Below, in pieces: positions 1-8,359 of a DNA stretch of 45,544 nucleotides. The stretch covers positions 1 through 45,544 of the forward strand of contig JAURFU010000010.1 of the NCBI GenBank assembly GCA_030834165.1, given 5' to 3'. The translations under genes were made by a program, and so were the position numbers. How positions within the stretch are numbered: position 1 is the stretch's first letter; every line of letters begins with the position of its first letter. Origin of the DNA: Verrucomicrobiota bacterium. Its GTDB lineage: Bacteria; Verrucomicrobiota; Verrucomicrobiia; Opitutales; UBA953. A model generated the notes under the pieces. That model searched no databases. It was not told the origin of the DNA and was given only the letters and a program-made list of their open reading frames with translations.

Positions 1-51
1 TTCCGAACGGGCGGCGACGTCGCCGAGGGAGATTTCCTTGGTGATCTTCAC
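1..51 (-). CDS. nuoD: Start of a gene following nuoC, probably NADH-quinone oxidoreductase subunit D (partial)
   Basis: A reading frame opens on the minus strand with GTG at 51-49, just after the nuoC stop codon, and runs off the left edge. Only 17 residues are visible (VKITKEISLGDVAARSE). They are too few to identify the family. The name rests on the usual nuoB-nuoC-nuoD gene order and on the tight 6-bp gap. NuoD would be the 49-kDa-type subunit of the peripheral arm of complex I. The GTG start is inferred; no ATG fits this frame here. Confidence 0.45.
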   Translation of the reverse strand, partial: MKITKEISLGDVAARSE

Positions 52-57
52 GTTGAA

Positions 58-645
58 TCAGGCTTTGGGTTTGTCCTCGGTCCAGGACTGGTCGAGGGCC
101 GCGGGTTCGCCTTCGGACAGCTTGCCGCCGTGCGAGACGAAGGGGCCGCCCATCATCGGGGCGGGGACGACCTTCTTGCCGGTGACTTCGGCCACGTCGG
201 CGGCCGGGAGTTCGACCTCGATGCCGGCGAGCGGGAAGTCCTTGCGGAGCGGGTGGTAAGGGTAGGCCTCCCACATCAGGATGCGGCGAGGGTCGGGGTG
301 GCCTTCGAAGACGATGCCGAACATGTCGTACGCCTCGCGCTCGTGCCAGTTGGCGCCGGGGTGCAGCGAGGAGACGCTCGGGACGCGGTCATTGACGGCG
401 TCGACGTGCAGGCGCACGTATTCGCGCCGCGTGGTGCTGAGGAGATGGAGGACGACGCCGAAGCGGGTCGGGCGGTCCTTCCACTCGACGCCGCAGAGGT
501 CGGCGAGGAGGTCGAAGCCCTGTTCGTCGCGCAGGAAACGCACGGCGGCGAGGAGGTCGGCGCCCGCGACGCGGAAGGTCGGCATGTCCTTGCCGGCGAG
601 GTCCTGCGTGGCAGGGAAACGGGAGGTCAGCGCGGCGGCGTCCAT
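58..645 (-). CDS. nuoC: NADH-quinone oxidoreductase subunit C (30 kDa subunit)
   Basis: 195-residue subunit of the hydrophilic arm of respiratory complex I, which passes electrons from NADH to quinone. The family signature is plain in the C-terminal half: WHEREAYDMFGIVFEGHPD followed by PRRIL, close to the canonical ERE-YD-FG-F-GHPDLRRIL block. It is a stand-alone NuoC, not the NuoCD fusion of enterobacteria, because the stop is followed by a new start 6 bp later. The ATG at 645 lies 8 bp after the nuoB stop, so the two are co-transcribed. Confidence 0.95.
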   Translation of the reverse strand: MDAAALTSRFPATQDLAGKDMPTFRVAGADLLAAVRFLRDEQGFDLLADLCGVEWKDRPTRFGVVLHLLSTTRREYVRLHVDAVNDRVPSVSSLHPGANWHEREAYDMFGIVFEGHPDPRRILMWEAYPYHPLRKDFPLAGIEVELPAADVAEVTGKKVVPAPMMGGPFVSHGGKLSEGEPAALDQSWTEDKPKA

Positions 646-653
646 GTCCGGGC

Positions 654-1187
654 TCAGCTGACGATCTTGGTTTCGACAGTGCGTCCGCGGAAGGTGCGGC
701 GCAGCGAGCCGCCTTCCTGGCGGATCTTCTCCTGGAGCAGCATCATGCCGTCGAGGAGGGCCTCGGGACGGGGCGGACAGCCGGAGATGTAGATGTCGAC
801 GGGGACGATGTTATCGACGCCCTGCAGGGTGGCGTAGGAGCGATACATGCCGCCGGTCGAGGCGCAGGCGCCCATGGCGACGACCCACTTGGGCTCGGCC
901 ATCTGGTCGTAGATACGGCGGACGACCTCGGCCATCTTGTAGGTGACGGTGCCGGCGACGATCATGCAGTCGGCCTGGCGGGGGGAGAAGCGCATGACCT
1001 CCATGCCGAAGCGGGAGATGTCGAAGCGGGAGCCGCCGGCGGCCATGAGCTCGATGGCGCAGCAGGCCAGGCCCATGGGCATCGGCCACACGGAGTGGCT
1101 GCGCACCCAGTTCACGACGGCGTCGGCGCGGGTCACGATGACCTCACCCTCCACCTTGCTGTTATAGCCGAAATCGGATTTGACCAT
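654..1187 (-). CDS. nuoB: NADH-quinone oxidoreductase subunit B (PSST subunit, N2 cluster)
   Basis: 177-residue subunit that holds the terminal 4Fe-4S cluster N2 next to the quinone site of complex I. The cysteine ligands are visible: the tandem pair in GLACCAIE, one in MGACAS and one in [12 protein letters not shown]. The start is set at the ATG at 1187 ([14 protein letters not shown]). An in-frame upstream ATG at 1217 would add ten unconserved residues. It is the first gene of its operon; no nuoA lies upstream, where a divergent sulfatase begins instead. A candidate promoter lies at 1201-1228. Confidence 0.95.
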   Translation of the reverse strand: MVKSDFGYNSKVEGEVIVTRADAVVNWVRSHSVWPMPMGLACCAIELMAAGGSRFDISRFGMEVMRFSPRQADCMIVAGTVTYKMAEVVRRIYDQMAEPKWVVAMGACASTGGMYRSYATLQGVDNIVPVDIYISGCPPRPEALLDGMMLLQEKIRQEGGSLRRTFRGRTVETKIVS

Positions 1188-1200
1188 GGTCGTTCGCCGC

Positions 1201-1228
1201 AAGTTAGGGTGACCCATAGGGGGAGCAA
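1201..1228 (-). promoter_or_regulatory. Candidate sigma-70 promoter for the nuo operon
   Basis: On the minus strand TTGCTC (1228-1223) and TAACTT (1206-1201) are separated by 16 bp, 13 bp before the nuoB ATG. The same -35/-10 pair (TTGCxx, 16 bp, TAACTT) occurs before the FecR-domain gene, which supports it. Inferred from sequence only. Confidence 0.4.
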
Positions 1229-1359
1229 GCGGGAAGGCTCGAAAACGCCGTTTTTATCGCTTCTAATCGGGGTCGAAAGGGCGACGGGCGGTGCAAACGC
1301 AGAGCGAGCCCTGTCTTGCATCCCTGAGCCAATCCGGCTGTGCTACCGACACCCCTAAG

Positions 1360-3246
1360 ATGAAGACAATCCTGCTCCTACTGGCGGCTTTGTTCGCCCC
1401 TGCTCTCTCTTTTGCCCGCCCTCCGAACGTGGTCGTGATCTTCATCGATGACATGGGCTACGGGGATATCGGACCGTTCGGTGCCACCAAGCAGCGCACC
1501 CCCCATCTGGACCGGATGGCCAAGGAGGGCATGAAATTGACCAGTTTTTACGCCGCTCCGGTCTGCTCGGTTTCCCGGGCGCAGATCATGACGGGGTGTT
1601 ACGGGGCACGCATTTCGGTTCCTGGGGTCTATTTCCCCGGCCAATCTTCGGGGCTTAATCAGTCTGAAGTTACTGTGGCGGAGAGACTTAAGGAAATCGG
1701 CTACGCCACCCAGATGGTCGGCAAGTGGCACCTGGGCGATCAGCCGGAATTCCTGCCGACCCGCCAGGGTTTCGACCACTATCTGGGCATCCCTTACTCG
1801 AACGACATGCTCAAGAAGTCGGCCGAGACCAAGGTGCCGGTCGTGCCGCTCCTGAGGGATGAGAAGGTCGTCGAACTGATGGACGGGGAAGGGCAGCGTC
1901 GCATGGTCGAACTCTACACCCGGGAGGCCGTCGACTTCATCGGCCGGAACAAGGAGAAGCCCTTCTTCCTCTACTTCGCCCACAACGCCGTCCACACGCC
2001 CATCTATCCCGGCGCGGCGTTCGCCGGCAAATCCCAGAACGGTCGTTTCGGCGATTGGGTCGAGGAAGTCGATTGGAGCGTCGGTCAGGTCCTCGACACA
2101 TTGCGCGCCCAAGGGTTGGACAGGGACACGCTCGTGGTCTTCACGTCCGACAACGGCCCGTGGCTGACCAAGGGGACGGACGGCGGCAGCGCCGGCCCGC
2201 TCCGCGGCGGCAAGGGTTCGACCTGGGAAGGCGGCGTGCGCGTGCCGACCCTCGCCTGGTGGCCGGGCCGTATTCCCGCGGGGGCCGTGAACGACGCCGT
2301 CGCCGCGACCATCGACCTCCTCCCGACGTTCGTCTCGCTCGCCGGCGGCACCGTGCCCGCGACGCCGGTGATTGACGGACGTGACATCGCCCCGATCCTC
2401 TTCGGCCAGTCGAAGGAGTCCGCGCGTGAAGCGCATTATTATTTCGGCAACTACGACCTGCGGGCCGTCCGCCAAGGGCGCTGGAAGCTCGCGCTCGCCC
2501 CGCAGCCGGAGGGCATGGGCAAGACCGCCGTCAAGACGGCGCCCGGCCTACGTCTTTACGACCTCGACGCCGAGATCGGTGAGCAGACCGACGTCGCCGC
2601 GCGCCATCCCGAGGTCGTCGCTAAGCTGAAGGCGCTCGCCGACAAGATGGCCGCCGAGATCGGCGGCAAGACGCCGGCCGCGCGCCGTCCCGCCGGCGAG
2701 GCGAGGGACCCGAAGACGCTCTATCCGACGGTCGATTACGTGCCCAACGACGGGAAAAAGGCCGCCGCCAAGAAGTCTTCCGCCAAGCCTGTCTCTCTGG
2801 CGCAGGCGAAGCCCGGCGACGCGATCGTCTCCGCCGCGGCCCCGCAGGTCGGCCAGCGCGCCTTCACCGTCGCCGTCACCGTCGACACGTCGCAGCGCGA
2901 CGCCGTGATCGTCGCCCAAGGAGGACTCATCGGACACGCGCTTCACCTCAAGGGCGGACGCGTCGCCTTCGCCGTCCGTCACGCCGCGGACGAGGTCGTC
3001 GAGATCCTTTCGCCCGCCGTGGTCAAAGGTCCGTTCACCGTCACCGCGAGCCTCGCCGCCGACGGCGCGATGAAGCTCGTCGTCGCCGGGCAGGAGGCCG
3101 TGACCGGCAAGGCCAAAGGCGTGCTGCCGCGTCAGCCCGCCGAGGATTTCTGCGTCGGCCATGACAACGGCAAGCTCGTGGGGACTTACGCCAAGGTCGT
3201 CGCGCTCAAGGGCGCCGTCACCGGCCTCGCCGTCACGAACCCATGA
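1360..3246 (+). CDS. Secreted sulfatase (type I, formylglycine-dependent) with a C-terminal accessory domain
   Basis: 628-residue sulfatase predicted to remove sulfate esters from a polysaccharide outside the cytoplasm. The start at 1360 gives a clear signal peptide (MKTILLLLAALFAPALSFA); an upstream ATG at 1291 would bury it. The metal-binding IFIDDMGYGD block follows at about residue 28. The active-site motif is CSVSR at 69-73, where Cys69 would become formylglycine; K-W-H in VGKWHLGD and the TSDNGPW motif are also present. About 140 C-terminal residues after a Lys/Ala-rich linker lie beyond the sulfatase fold and look like a beta-sandwich (LamG-like) module, a weak guess. The stop overlaps the lyase start by 4 bp. 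Substrate unknown. Confidence 0.93.
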   Translation: MKTILLLLAALFAPALSFARPPNVVVIFIDDMGYGDIGPFGATKQRTPHLDRMAKEGMKLTSFYAAPVCSVSRAQIMTGCYGARISVPGVYFPGQSSGLNQSEVTVAERLKEIGYATQMVGKWHLGDQPEFLPTRQGFDHYLGIPYSNDMLKKSAETKVPVVPLLRDEKVVELMDGEGQRRMVELYTREAVDFIGRNKEKPFFLYFAHNAVHTPIYPGAAFAGKSQNGRFGDWVEEVDWSVGQVLDTLRAQGLDRDTLVVFTSDNGPWLTKGTDGGSAGPLRGGKGSTWEGGVRVPTLAWWPGRIPAGAVNDAVAATIDLLPTFVSLAGGTVPATPVIDGRDIAPILFGQSKESAREAHYYFGNYDLRAVRQGRWKLALAPQPEGMGKTAVKTAPGLRLYDLDAEIGEQTDVAARHPEVVAKLKALADKMAAEIGGKTPAARRPAGEARDPKTLYPTVDYVPNDGKKAAAKKSSAKPVSLAQAKPGDAIVSAAAPQVGQRAFTVAVTVDTSQRDAVIVAQGGLIGHALHLKGGRVAFAVRHAADEVVEILSPAVVKGPFTVTASLAADGAMKLVVAGQEAVTGKAKGVLPRQPAEDFCVGHDNGKLVGTYAKVVALKGAVTGLAVTNP

Positions 3247-4439
3247 GCTGGCGTCTGCTCGCGCTGCTCGTCGTGACCGCGCTCGGAGCGGCGGAGCCGG
3301 TCCGGCCTTATTTCTCCGCCCGGCCCGGCGCCTTGGAGAAGTCCCGGGCTTTGATCGCCGCAGGAGACGAGACGGCGAGGCTGGCGCTCAAGAAACTCGT
3401 GGCCGACGCCGACAAGGCCATGGCGGTCGAGCCTCCGTCGGTGACCGCCAAGGCCAAGGTGCCGCCGAGCGGGGACAAGCACGATTACCTCAGCCTCGCG
3501 CCCTATTTCTGGCCCGACCCGTCGAAGCCCGACGGACTCCCTTATGTGCGCCGGGACGGCCAGGTGAACCCGGAGTCGCGCGACGAGGCCGCCAACGACA
3601 CCCTGCGCATGCGGTTGCTCGGCAAAAGCGTCGAGACGCTCGGCCTCGCCTACTACTTCACGAAGGACGAGCGGTATGCCGCCCACGCGGCCAGGCTGCT
3701 CCGCGTCTGGTTCCTCGCGCCGGAGACGCGCATGAACCCGCGCCTGCGCTTCGCGCAGGCCGTCGCGGGGAAGAACGACGGCCGCGGCACCGGCATCCTC
3801 GAGTCGCGTTACGTCGGCTTCGCCGCCGACGCCGCCGGCCTGCTTCAAGGGTCCCCCGCCTGGACGGAAAACGACCGCAGGCAGTTCGACCAATGGTTGG
3901 GCGTCTTCCTGGACTGGCTGCTGACGAGCGCGCCGGGCAAGGACGAGGCCGCCGCGAAGAACAACCACGGCACATGGTTCGACGTCCAGGCCGCGCAGAT
4001 CGCCCTGGCCATCGGCCGCCAGGACGTCGCGCTGCGCCTCCTCGAGGCCGTGCCCCGGAAGCGCTTCGCGGCGCAGATAATGGCCGACGGTCGTCAGCCG
4101 CTCGAGCTCGTCCGGACGACCTCGTTCGGCTACAGCTGCTACAACCTCGAAGCCCACGCGATGCTGGCCAACTTCGGCGATCATCTCGGCGTCGACCTCT
4201 GGCGCGCCCGGGGCGGCGAGGGTTCCTTCCGCGTCGCGTTGGACTTCCTGACGCCCTACCTAGAGACGCCCCCGGCCAGGAAATGGCCTTATCCGCAGAT
4301 CAAGGCCGAGGGCGCCGACGAGATGCTGGCGGTGCTCCGCCTCGCGGCGCTGGCCTACCGCGAGCCGGCTTACGAGCGTCTCGTCGCCGGACATGCCGAC
4401 GCGCGCGGCAAACGTTTCCAGCTGCTCTTCCCCCGATGA
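3243..4439 (+). CDS. Alginate lyase family protein (PF05426-like, possibly PL38)
   Basis: 398-residue secreted enzyme with an N-terminal signal peptide (MSWRLLALLVVTALGAA). It carries the family blocks HDYLSLAPYFWPDPSKPDG and YVRRDGQVNPE, then the helical-toroid core. The NNHGTWFD segment (N240, N241, H242) and SFGYSCYNLEAH (Y297) are the likely catalytic asparagine, histidine and tyrosine of a beta-elimination lyase. Relatives cleave alginate or other uronic-acid polymers such as glucuronan; which one applies here cannot be told from sequence. It overlaps both flanking sulfatases by ATGA, so the three products are probably made together to desulfate and cut one glycan. Confidence 0.88.
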   Translation: MSWRLLALLVVTALGAAEPVRPYFSARPGALEKSRALIAAGDETARLALKKLVADADKAMAVEPPSVTAKAKVPPSGDKHDYLSLAPYFWPDPSKPDGLPYVRRDGQVNPESRDEAANDTLRMRLLGKSVETLGLAYYFTKDERYAAHAARLLRVWFLAPETRMNPRLRFAQAVAGKNDGRGTGILESRYVGFAADAAGLLQGSPAWTENDRRQFDQWLGVFLDWLLTSAPGKDEAAAKNNHGTWFDVQAAQIALAIGRQDVALRLLEAVPRKRFAAQIMADGRQPLELVRTTSFGYSCYNLEAHAMLANFGDHLGVDLWRARGGEGSFRVALDFLTPYLETPPARKWPYPQIKAEGADEMLAVLRLAALAYREPAYERLVAGHADARGKRFQLLFPR

Positions 4440-6076
4440 TCCGCCTCTTCTGCCTCCTGCTCGCCCTCGGCGCCCACGCGGCGGCCGGGCGGCCGAACGT
4501 CCTGGTCATCCTCGCCGACGACCTCGGCTATTCGGACCTCGGCGCCTATGGCGGCGAGATTCCCACGCCGAACCTCGACCGCCTGGCCAAGGCCGGCGCC
4601 CGCTTCGAGAAGTGCTACAACTCCGCGCGCTGCTGCCCGACGCGCGCCTCGCTCATCACCGGCCTGTATCCGCACGAGGCCGGCATCGGCGACTTCGTGA
4701 CCGCGAAGCCCGCGCCCAAGCGCGGCCCGGCCTACGCCGGCCACCTGCTCGACGACAACATCACCATCCCCGAGCTGCTGAAGCAGTCCGGCTACAGCAC
4801 GTGGATGGTCGGCAAGTGGCACATGGGCTCGCCCGGCCCGATCCAGCGCGGCTTCGACGCCTATTACGGTTACAAGAACCTGCAGGCGCATTCCAACGAC
4901 CAGTGGGATCCGGCCGCCTATGTCCGCCTGCCCGCGGGCACGGCCGCCGAGCTGAGCTATGCGCCGGGCAGGTTCTACGTCACCGACGTGTTCACCGATT
5001 ACGCGCTCGAGTTCCTCCGGCAGGCGCGCGCGCAGAAGGGGAAGCCGTGGTTCCTCTACCTCGCGCACTCTTCGCCGCACTTCCCCGTGCAGGCGCCCAA
5101 GGAAGCGATCGACCGGCACATGGCCACGTATCGCCGCGGCTGGGACGTCCTGCGCGCCGAACGCTTCGCGCGCATGAAGAAACTCGGGCTGGTCGCCGCC
5201 GACGCCGTGCTGCCGCCGCTTTCGACCGTGCCCGTCGAGACGGATGACGCCATCGCCAACGGTTATTCCGGCAAGCCGAATCCCGCGTGGGACAGCCTGC
5301 CCGCGGACCGTCGCGAAGACCTCGCGCGCCGCATGGCCACCTTCGCCGCGATGGTGGAGCACGTCGACCAAGGCGTCGGCCGGCTCCTCGCCGACCTCGA
5401 GCGCCACGGTGAGCTCGCGAACACCTTGGTCGTGTTCACCTCCGACAACGGCGCGTGCTACGAATGGGGCCCGTTCGGTTTCGACGGACGTTCCCGCGCG
5501 GGCCGCACGGACCTGCACGTGGGCGAGGCCTTGGCCGGGATGGGGCAGGCCGGCACGCATTCGTCTTATGGCTCCGCCTGGGCCAACCTCGGCAACACGC
5601 CGCTCAACCTGTACAAACACTTCTGCCATGAAGGCGGCATCAGCTCGCCCTTGCTCGTCGCCTGGCCGGCCGGTCTGAAGCCCTCCGCGGAATGGATCCG
5701 TTCGCCCGCGCATGTCATGGACCTGTTGCCGACGATCGCCGCCGCCGCGGGCGCGACCTATCCGACCGAGCGCGGAGGCAAGGCGATCCGACCCGCCTCC
5801 GGACGTTCCTTGCTGCCGGCCTTGCGCGGCGAACCTGTCGCCGAGCGCGGCATCCCCACCGCCCATGAAGGCGCGCGCGGTTATCGTCTCGGCGATTGGA
5901 AGATCGTCTGGGGCAAACGGCAGAGCGCGCCCGTGACTTGGCAGCTTTTCGACCTTTCGAAGGACCCCTCGGAGCAGCATGACCTCGCCGACCAGCATCC
6001 CGAGAAACTCAGGGAGCTGGCGGACGCCTGGATGGCCTGGGCCAAGCAGGTGGGCGTGGACCTCAGTTCCCGCTGA
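4436..6076 (+). CDS. Secreted arylsulfatase-type sulfatase
   Basis: 546-residue sulfatase. The ATG at 4436 overlaps the lyase stop (ATGA) and begins a signal peptide (MIRLFCLLLALGAHAAA). The open frame extends far upstream, but that part is out-of-frame sequence of the lyase. The metal site NVLVILADDLGYSDLG and the motif CCPTR at 66-70 are classical; Cys66 is the predicted formylglycine residue. VGKWHMG and FTSDNGACYEWG complete the active site, and the C-terminal KIVWGKR / WQLFDLSKDPSEQHDLA block is typical of arylsulfatase A-like enzymes. Its motif differs from that of the first sulfatase, so the two probably act at different positions on the substrate. Confidence 0.93.
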   Translation: MIRLFCLLLALGAHAAAGRPNVLVILADDLGYSDLGAYGGEIPTPNLDRLAKAGARFEKCYNSARCCPTRASLITGLYPHEAGIGDFVTAKPAPKRGPAYAGHLLDDNITIPELLKQSGYSTWMVGKWHMGSPGPIQRGFDAYYGYKNLQAHSNDQWDPAAYVRLPAGTAAELSYAPGRFYVTDVFTDYALEFLRQARAQKGKPWFLYLAHSSPHFPVQAPKEAIDRHMATYRRGWDVLRAERFARMKKLGLVAADAVLPPLSTVPVETDDAIANGYSGKPNPAWDSLPADRREDLARRMATFAAMVEHVDQGVGRLLADLERHGELANTLVVFTSDNGACYEWGPFGFDGRSRAGRTDLHVGEALAGMGQAGTHSSYGSAWANLGNTPLNLYKHFCHEGGISSPLLVAWPAGLKPSAEWIRSPAHVMDLLPTIAAAAGATYPTERGGKAIRPASGRSLLPALRGEPVAERGIPTAHEGARGYRLGDWKIVWGKRQSAPVTWQLFDLSKDPSEQHDLADQHPEKLRELADAWMAWAKQVGVDLSSR

Positions 6077-6084
6077 GCTCCACG

Positions 6085-6108
6085 CCTAGCCCTGACCCTA
6101 GCCCTGAT
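6085..6108. repeat. Two-copy 12-bp tandem repeat (TAGCCC-type)
   Basis: CCTAGCCCTGAC is followed at once by CCTAGCCCTGAT, filling the short gap between the convergent sulfatase and phosphate-transporter genes. Related GCCCTAGCCCT copies lie at 13566-13594. The function is unknown. Confidence 0.75.
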
Positions 6109-7224
6109 TTACTTCGCCCAACCCAAGACCACCACCGCGCGGTAGAACAGGTAACCGAGGGTGAGGGTGATCGGGATGGTCAGGACCCAGGCCCAGACGA
6201 TGCGGCCGACCAGACCCCACTTCACCGCATCGAAGCGCTTGGTCGCGCCCACGCCGAGGATGGAGGTGGAGATGACGTGCGTCGTCGAAAGCGGGATGCC
6301 CATCTCGGACGCGCCGTGGATGGTGATGGCGGCGGCGGTCTCGGCGGCGAAGCCGTGGACCGGCTGCAGCTTCACCATCTTGTGGCCCATCGTGCGGATG
6401 ATGCGCCAGCCGCCTGCGGCGGTGCCGGCGGCCATCGTGATGGCGCAGAGCACGATCACCCAGTAAGGGGCGTGGTCGACCACGCCCTTGGCGTTGAGCT
6501 CAGGCTTGATCGTCTGGGCCCAGGCAGGGGCGTGGGCCGGGTCGAAGGCGCCCGCGCTGACGCCGACGATGAGGGCGAAGGTGATGATGCCGACGGTCTT
6601 CTGCGAATCGTTGGAACCGTGGGAGAACCCCATCATGCCGGCCGAGACCAGCTGCAGCTTGCCGAACCACTTCTGCACCTTGCTCGGACGCATGGCGAAG
6701 CGTACGATCAGCATCGTGATGAGCGCCATGAAGATCACGCCGAGGGTGAAGCCGATGAAGGGCGAGATGACCATCGGCTTGATGAGCTTGGGCCAGAGTC
6801 CGACCGTCTTGCCGCCGACGGTATCGGACCAGATCAGGCGGCCCCACTCGAGGTGGGACTGGCCGAGGACGCCGCCGCAGAGGCCGCCCACGAGCGCGTG
6901 GGACGAGCTGGAGGGGATGCCGAACCACCAGGTGAGCAGGTTCCAGACGATGCCGCCCATCAGGCCGCAGGCGATGGCCATCTGCGCGACCTGGAACTCG
7001 GCGGAGACGTTGATGTAGCCCGAGTAGATGGTCTTGGCCACCGCGGTGCCCCAGAAGGCGCCGACGAGGTTGGTCGCCGCCGCGAGCATGATCGCCTGGC
7101 GGGGCGTCAGGACGCGCGTCGAGACGACGGTCGCGATGGCGTTGGCCGCGTCATGGAAGCCGTTGATGTATTCGAACACCACGGCCACCACGATGACCAG
7201 CACCATCAGCAGGAAGGGGTCCAT
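6109..7224 (-). CDS. pit: Inorganic phosphate transporter, PiT family
   Basis: 371-residue membrane protein of the PiT family (PF01384), which imports phosphate as a metal-phosphate complex or with a cation. Both family signatures are present: NGFHDAANAIAT near residue 21 and GFSHGSNDSQKTVGI in the second half, reflecting the internal duplication. Hydrophobic helices alternate with a cytoplasmic loop after MRPSKVQKWFG. It lies 21 bp after the DUF47 gene and is read from the same transcript, the standard arrangement for low-affinity phosphate uptake. Length and motifs are normal. Confidence 0.95.
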   Translation of the reverse strand: MDPFLLMVLVIVVAVVFEYINGFHDAANAIATVVSTRVLTPRQAIMLAAATNLVGAFWGTAVAKTIYSGYINVSAEFQVAQMAIACGLMGGIVWNLLTWWFGIPSSSSHALVGGLCGGVLGQSHLEWGRLIWSDTVGGKTVGLWPKLIKPMVISPFIGFTLGVIFMALITMLIVRFAMRPSKVQKWFGKLQLVSAGMMGFSHGSNDSQKTVGIITFALIVGVSAGAFDPAHAPAWAQTIKPELNAKGVVDHAPYWVIVLCAITMAAGTAAGGWRIIRTMGHKMVKLQPVHGFAAETAAAITIHGASEMGIPLSTTHVISTSILGVGATKRFDAVKWGLVGRIVWAWVLTIPITLTLGYLFYRAVVVLGWAK

Positions 7225-7245
7225 GACCGGAGGCGGGCGGAGGGC

Positions 7246-7887
7246 TCAGGCGTACTTGAGGGCGATCTGGAACACGACCTTGCCGGCGTCGCGGCAGTGG
7301 TCGATCGCGCGCTCGAGGAGCTCGTAGATGTCCTTGAGGACGACGACTTCCTTGGCGTCGACGTTGCCCTGGTAGAGGTCGCGGAGGAGGCCCACCATGA
7401 GGCGGTCGGCGTCGCCTTCGATCGTCTGCAGGGTCTCGTAGTCGTCCTGGATCTCCTCGACGTTCGAGAGCTTGCGCAGCTTGCGGACGAGGGAGGCGGT
7501 GACTTCGGTGGCCTGCTCGAGCATGCGCACCTGCTTGTCGACGATGTCGGTCGAGAACTGGGAGGGGCAGATGGCGAGGCGCTCGCCGATCTTCTCGCAG
7601 GTCTTCGGGATCTTGTAGAGGGCGTTGGCGAGGGCTTCGATGTCCTCGCGCTCGAGCGGGGTCACGAAGGTCTGGCAGAGTTCCTGGGTGATCGAGAGGC
7701 CGATGCGTTTGTCGACGCGGCGGGCGACGACGAGCTCGGTGAAGCGTTGCTCGAAGTCCGGCTTGCCGACCTGGGCGTACAGCTTCGAGAGCGACTTCGC
7801 GCTCTTCTGGGCCTCGTCGGCGCTGGCTTCGAGGAGTTCGTAGAACTTTTCATCCTTACCGAGGACCTTCTTGAGGAAGTCTTTCAT
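7246..7887 (-). CDS. DUF47 family (PhoU-like) Pit accessory protein
   Basis: 213-residue, largely helical, soluble protein of the DUF47 / TIGR00153 type, related to PhoU. Typical segments are LGKDEKFYELLEASADEAQKS at the N terminus and ETLQTIEGDADRLMVGLLRDL in the second half, with acidic metal-binding residues. Proteins of this family are encoded beside PiT transporters and are thought to modulate them. It is the first gene of the pair; a palindromic element lies about 70-110 bp upstream and may control it. Confidence 0.9.
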   Translation of the reverse strand: MKDFLKKVLGKDEKFYELLEASADEAQKSAKSLSKLYAQVGKPDFEQRFTELVVARRVDKRIGLSITQELCQTFVTPLEREDIEALANALYKIPKTCEKIGERLAICPSQFSTDIVDKQVRMLEQATEVTASLVRKLRKLSNVEEIQDDYETLQTIEGDADRLMVGLLRDLYQGNVDAKEVVVLKDIYELLERAIDHCRDAGKVVFQIALKYA

Positions 7888-7955
7888 GGGTGGTTGGGTG
7901 AGGGCGTTTCAAGTTGGGGGCAGGGGAGGGGGGCAAGCCCCGTCCGACACTATTC

Positions 7956-7998
7956 CGTAACAATCGTAACATCAGCGGATTACGATTGTTACGATTGT
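7956..7998. promoter_or_regulatory. Perfect 14-bp inverted repeat with 9-bp direct repeats, candidate operator
   Basis: The arms CGTAACAATCGTAA (7956-7969) and TTACGATTGTTACG (7980-7993) are exact complements around a 10-bp spacer. TACGATTGT occurs twice in tandem at 7981-7998 and once inverted at 7960-7968. The element lies between the divergent phosphate-transport pair and the LpxH-like gene. It does not match the PhoB box. A regulator site or an RNA hairpin are both possible. Confidence 0.5.
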
Positions 7999-8019
7999 GT
8001 GACGGAGGCGGCAATGTGG

Positions 8020-8136
8020 GGAGGGCTGAATGGAGGACTGCGTTGAGGACTGAATGGAGTGCTGAGTCGATGACTGCATCGATGACAGAGGACAGAGGGC
8101 TGAATCGATCACGGAGGACGGAGTGGAAGACTGAAT
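8020..8136. repeat. Degenerate 12-bp tandem repeat array, locus A
   Basis: Successive 12-mers read GGAGGGCTGAAT, GGAGGACTGCGT, TGAGGACTGAAT, GGAGTGCTGAGT and CGATGACTGCAT; after a less regular stretch come AGAGGGCTGAAT and GGAAGACTGAAT. Similar arrays occur at 10312, 10436 and 13320. There is no coding or CRISPR character. Confidence 0.85.
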
Positions 8137-8359
8137 TGAAAAAGCCCCGCCACCTGCCACCCGAAGCGAAATCATAAAATCCAAAGGGAAACCTGAGACC
8201 GGAATATTGGCTGGGGTATCATAGCCCCGAACTTGCGAGCTTTGTCTCTTTCCAACCGCCAACCGCTATCCGCTGACCACCAAAACCCGATAACTCTGTT
8301 TCCTCATTAAGACGCCATCGACGCAGGAATGACACGGTCGTCACGTAAGCTTAGGTCCC
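8137..8359. other. Intergenic leader before the LpxH-like gene; nothing recognised
   Basis: This is the rest of the 472-bp gap 7888-8359, after the palindrome and repeat array. It is less GC-rich than its surroundings and probably holds the promoter of the downstream gene, but I see no convincing -35/-10 pair, small ORF or RNA gene. Confidence 0.5.

Noticed and set aside
3161-4435. Upstream extension of the second sulfatase frame (about 425 codons)
   Set aside because: This part overlaps the lyase in another frame and is Arg/Pro-rich shadow. The ATG at 4436 gives a normal signal peptide.
6085-6108. Telomere-like repeats
   Set aside because: Only two copies of a TAGCCC-type unit, inside a chromosome region with continuous gene order.
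8020-8136. CRISPR array
   Set aside because: The repeats are 12 bp, contiguous and degenerate, with no spacers and no cas genes nearby.
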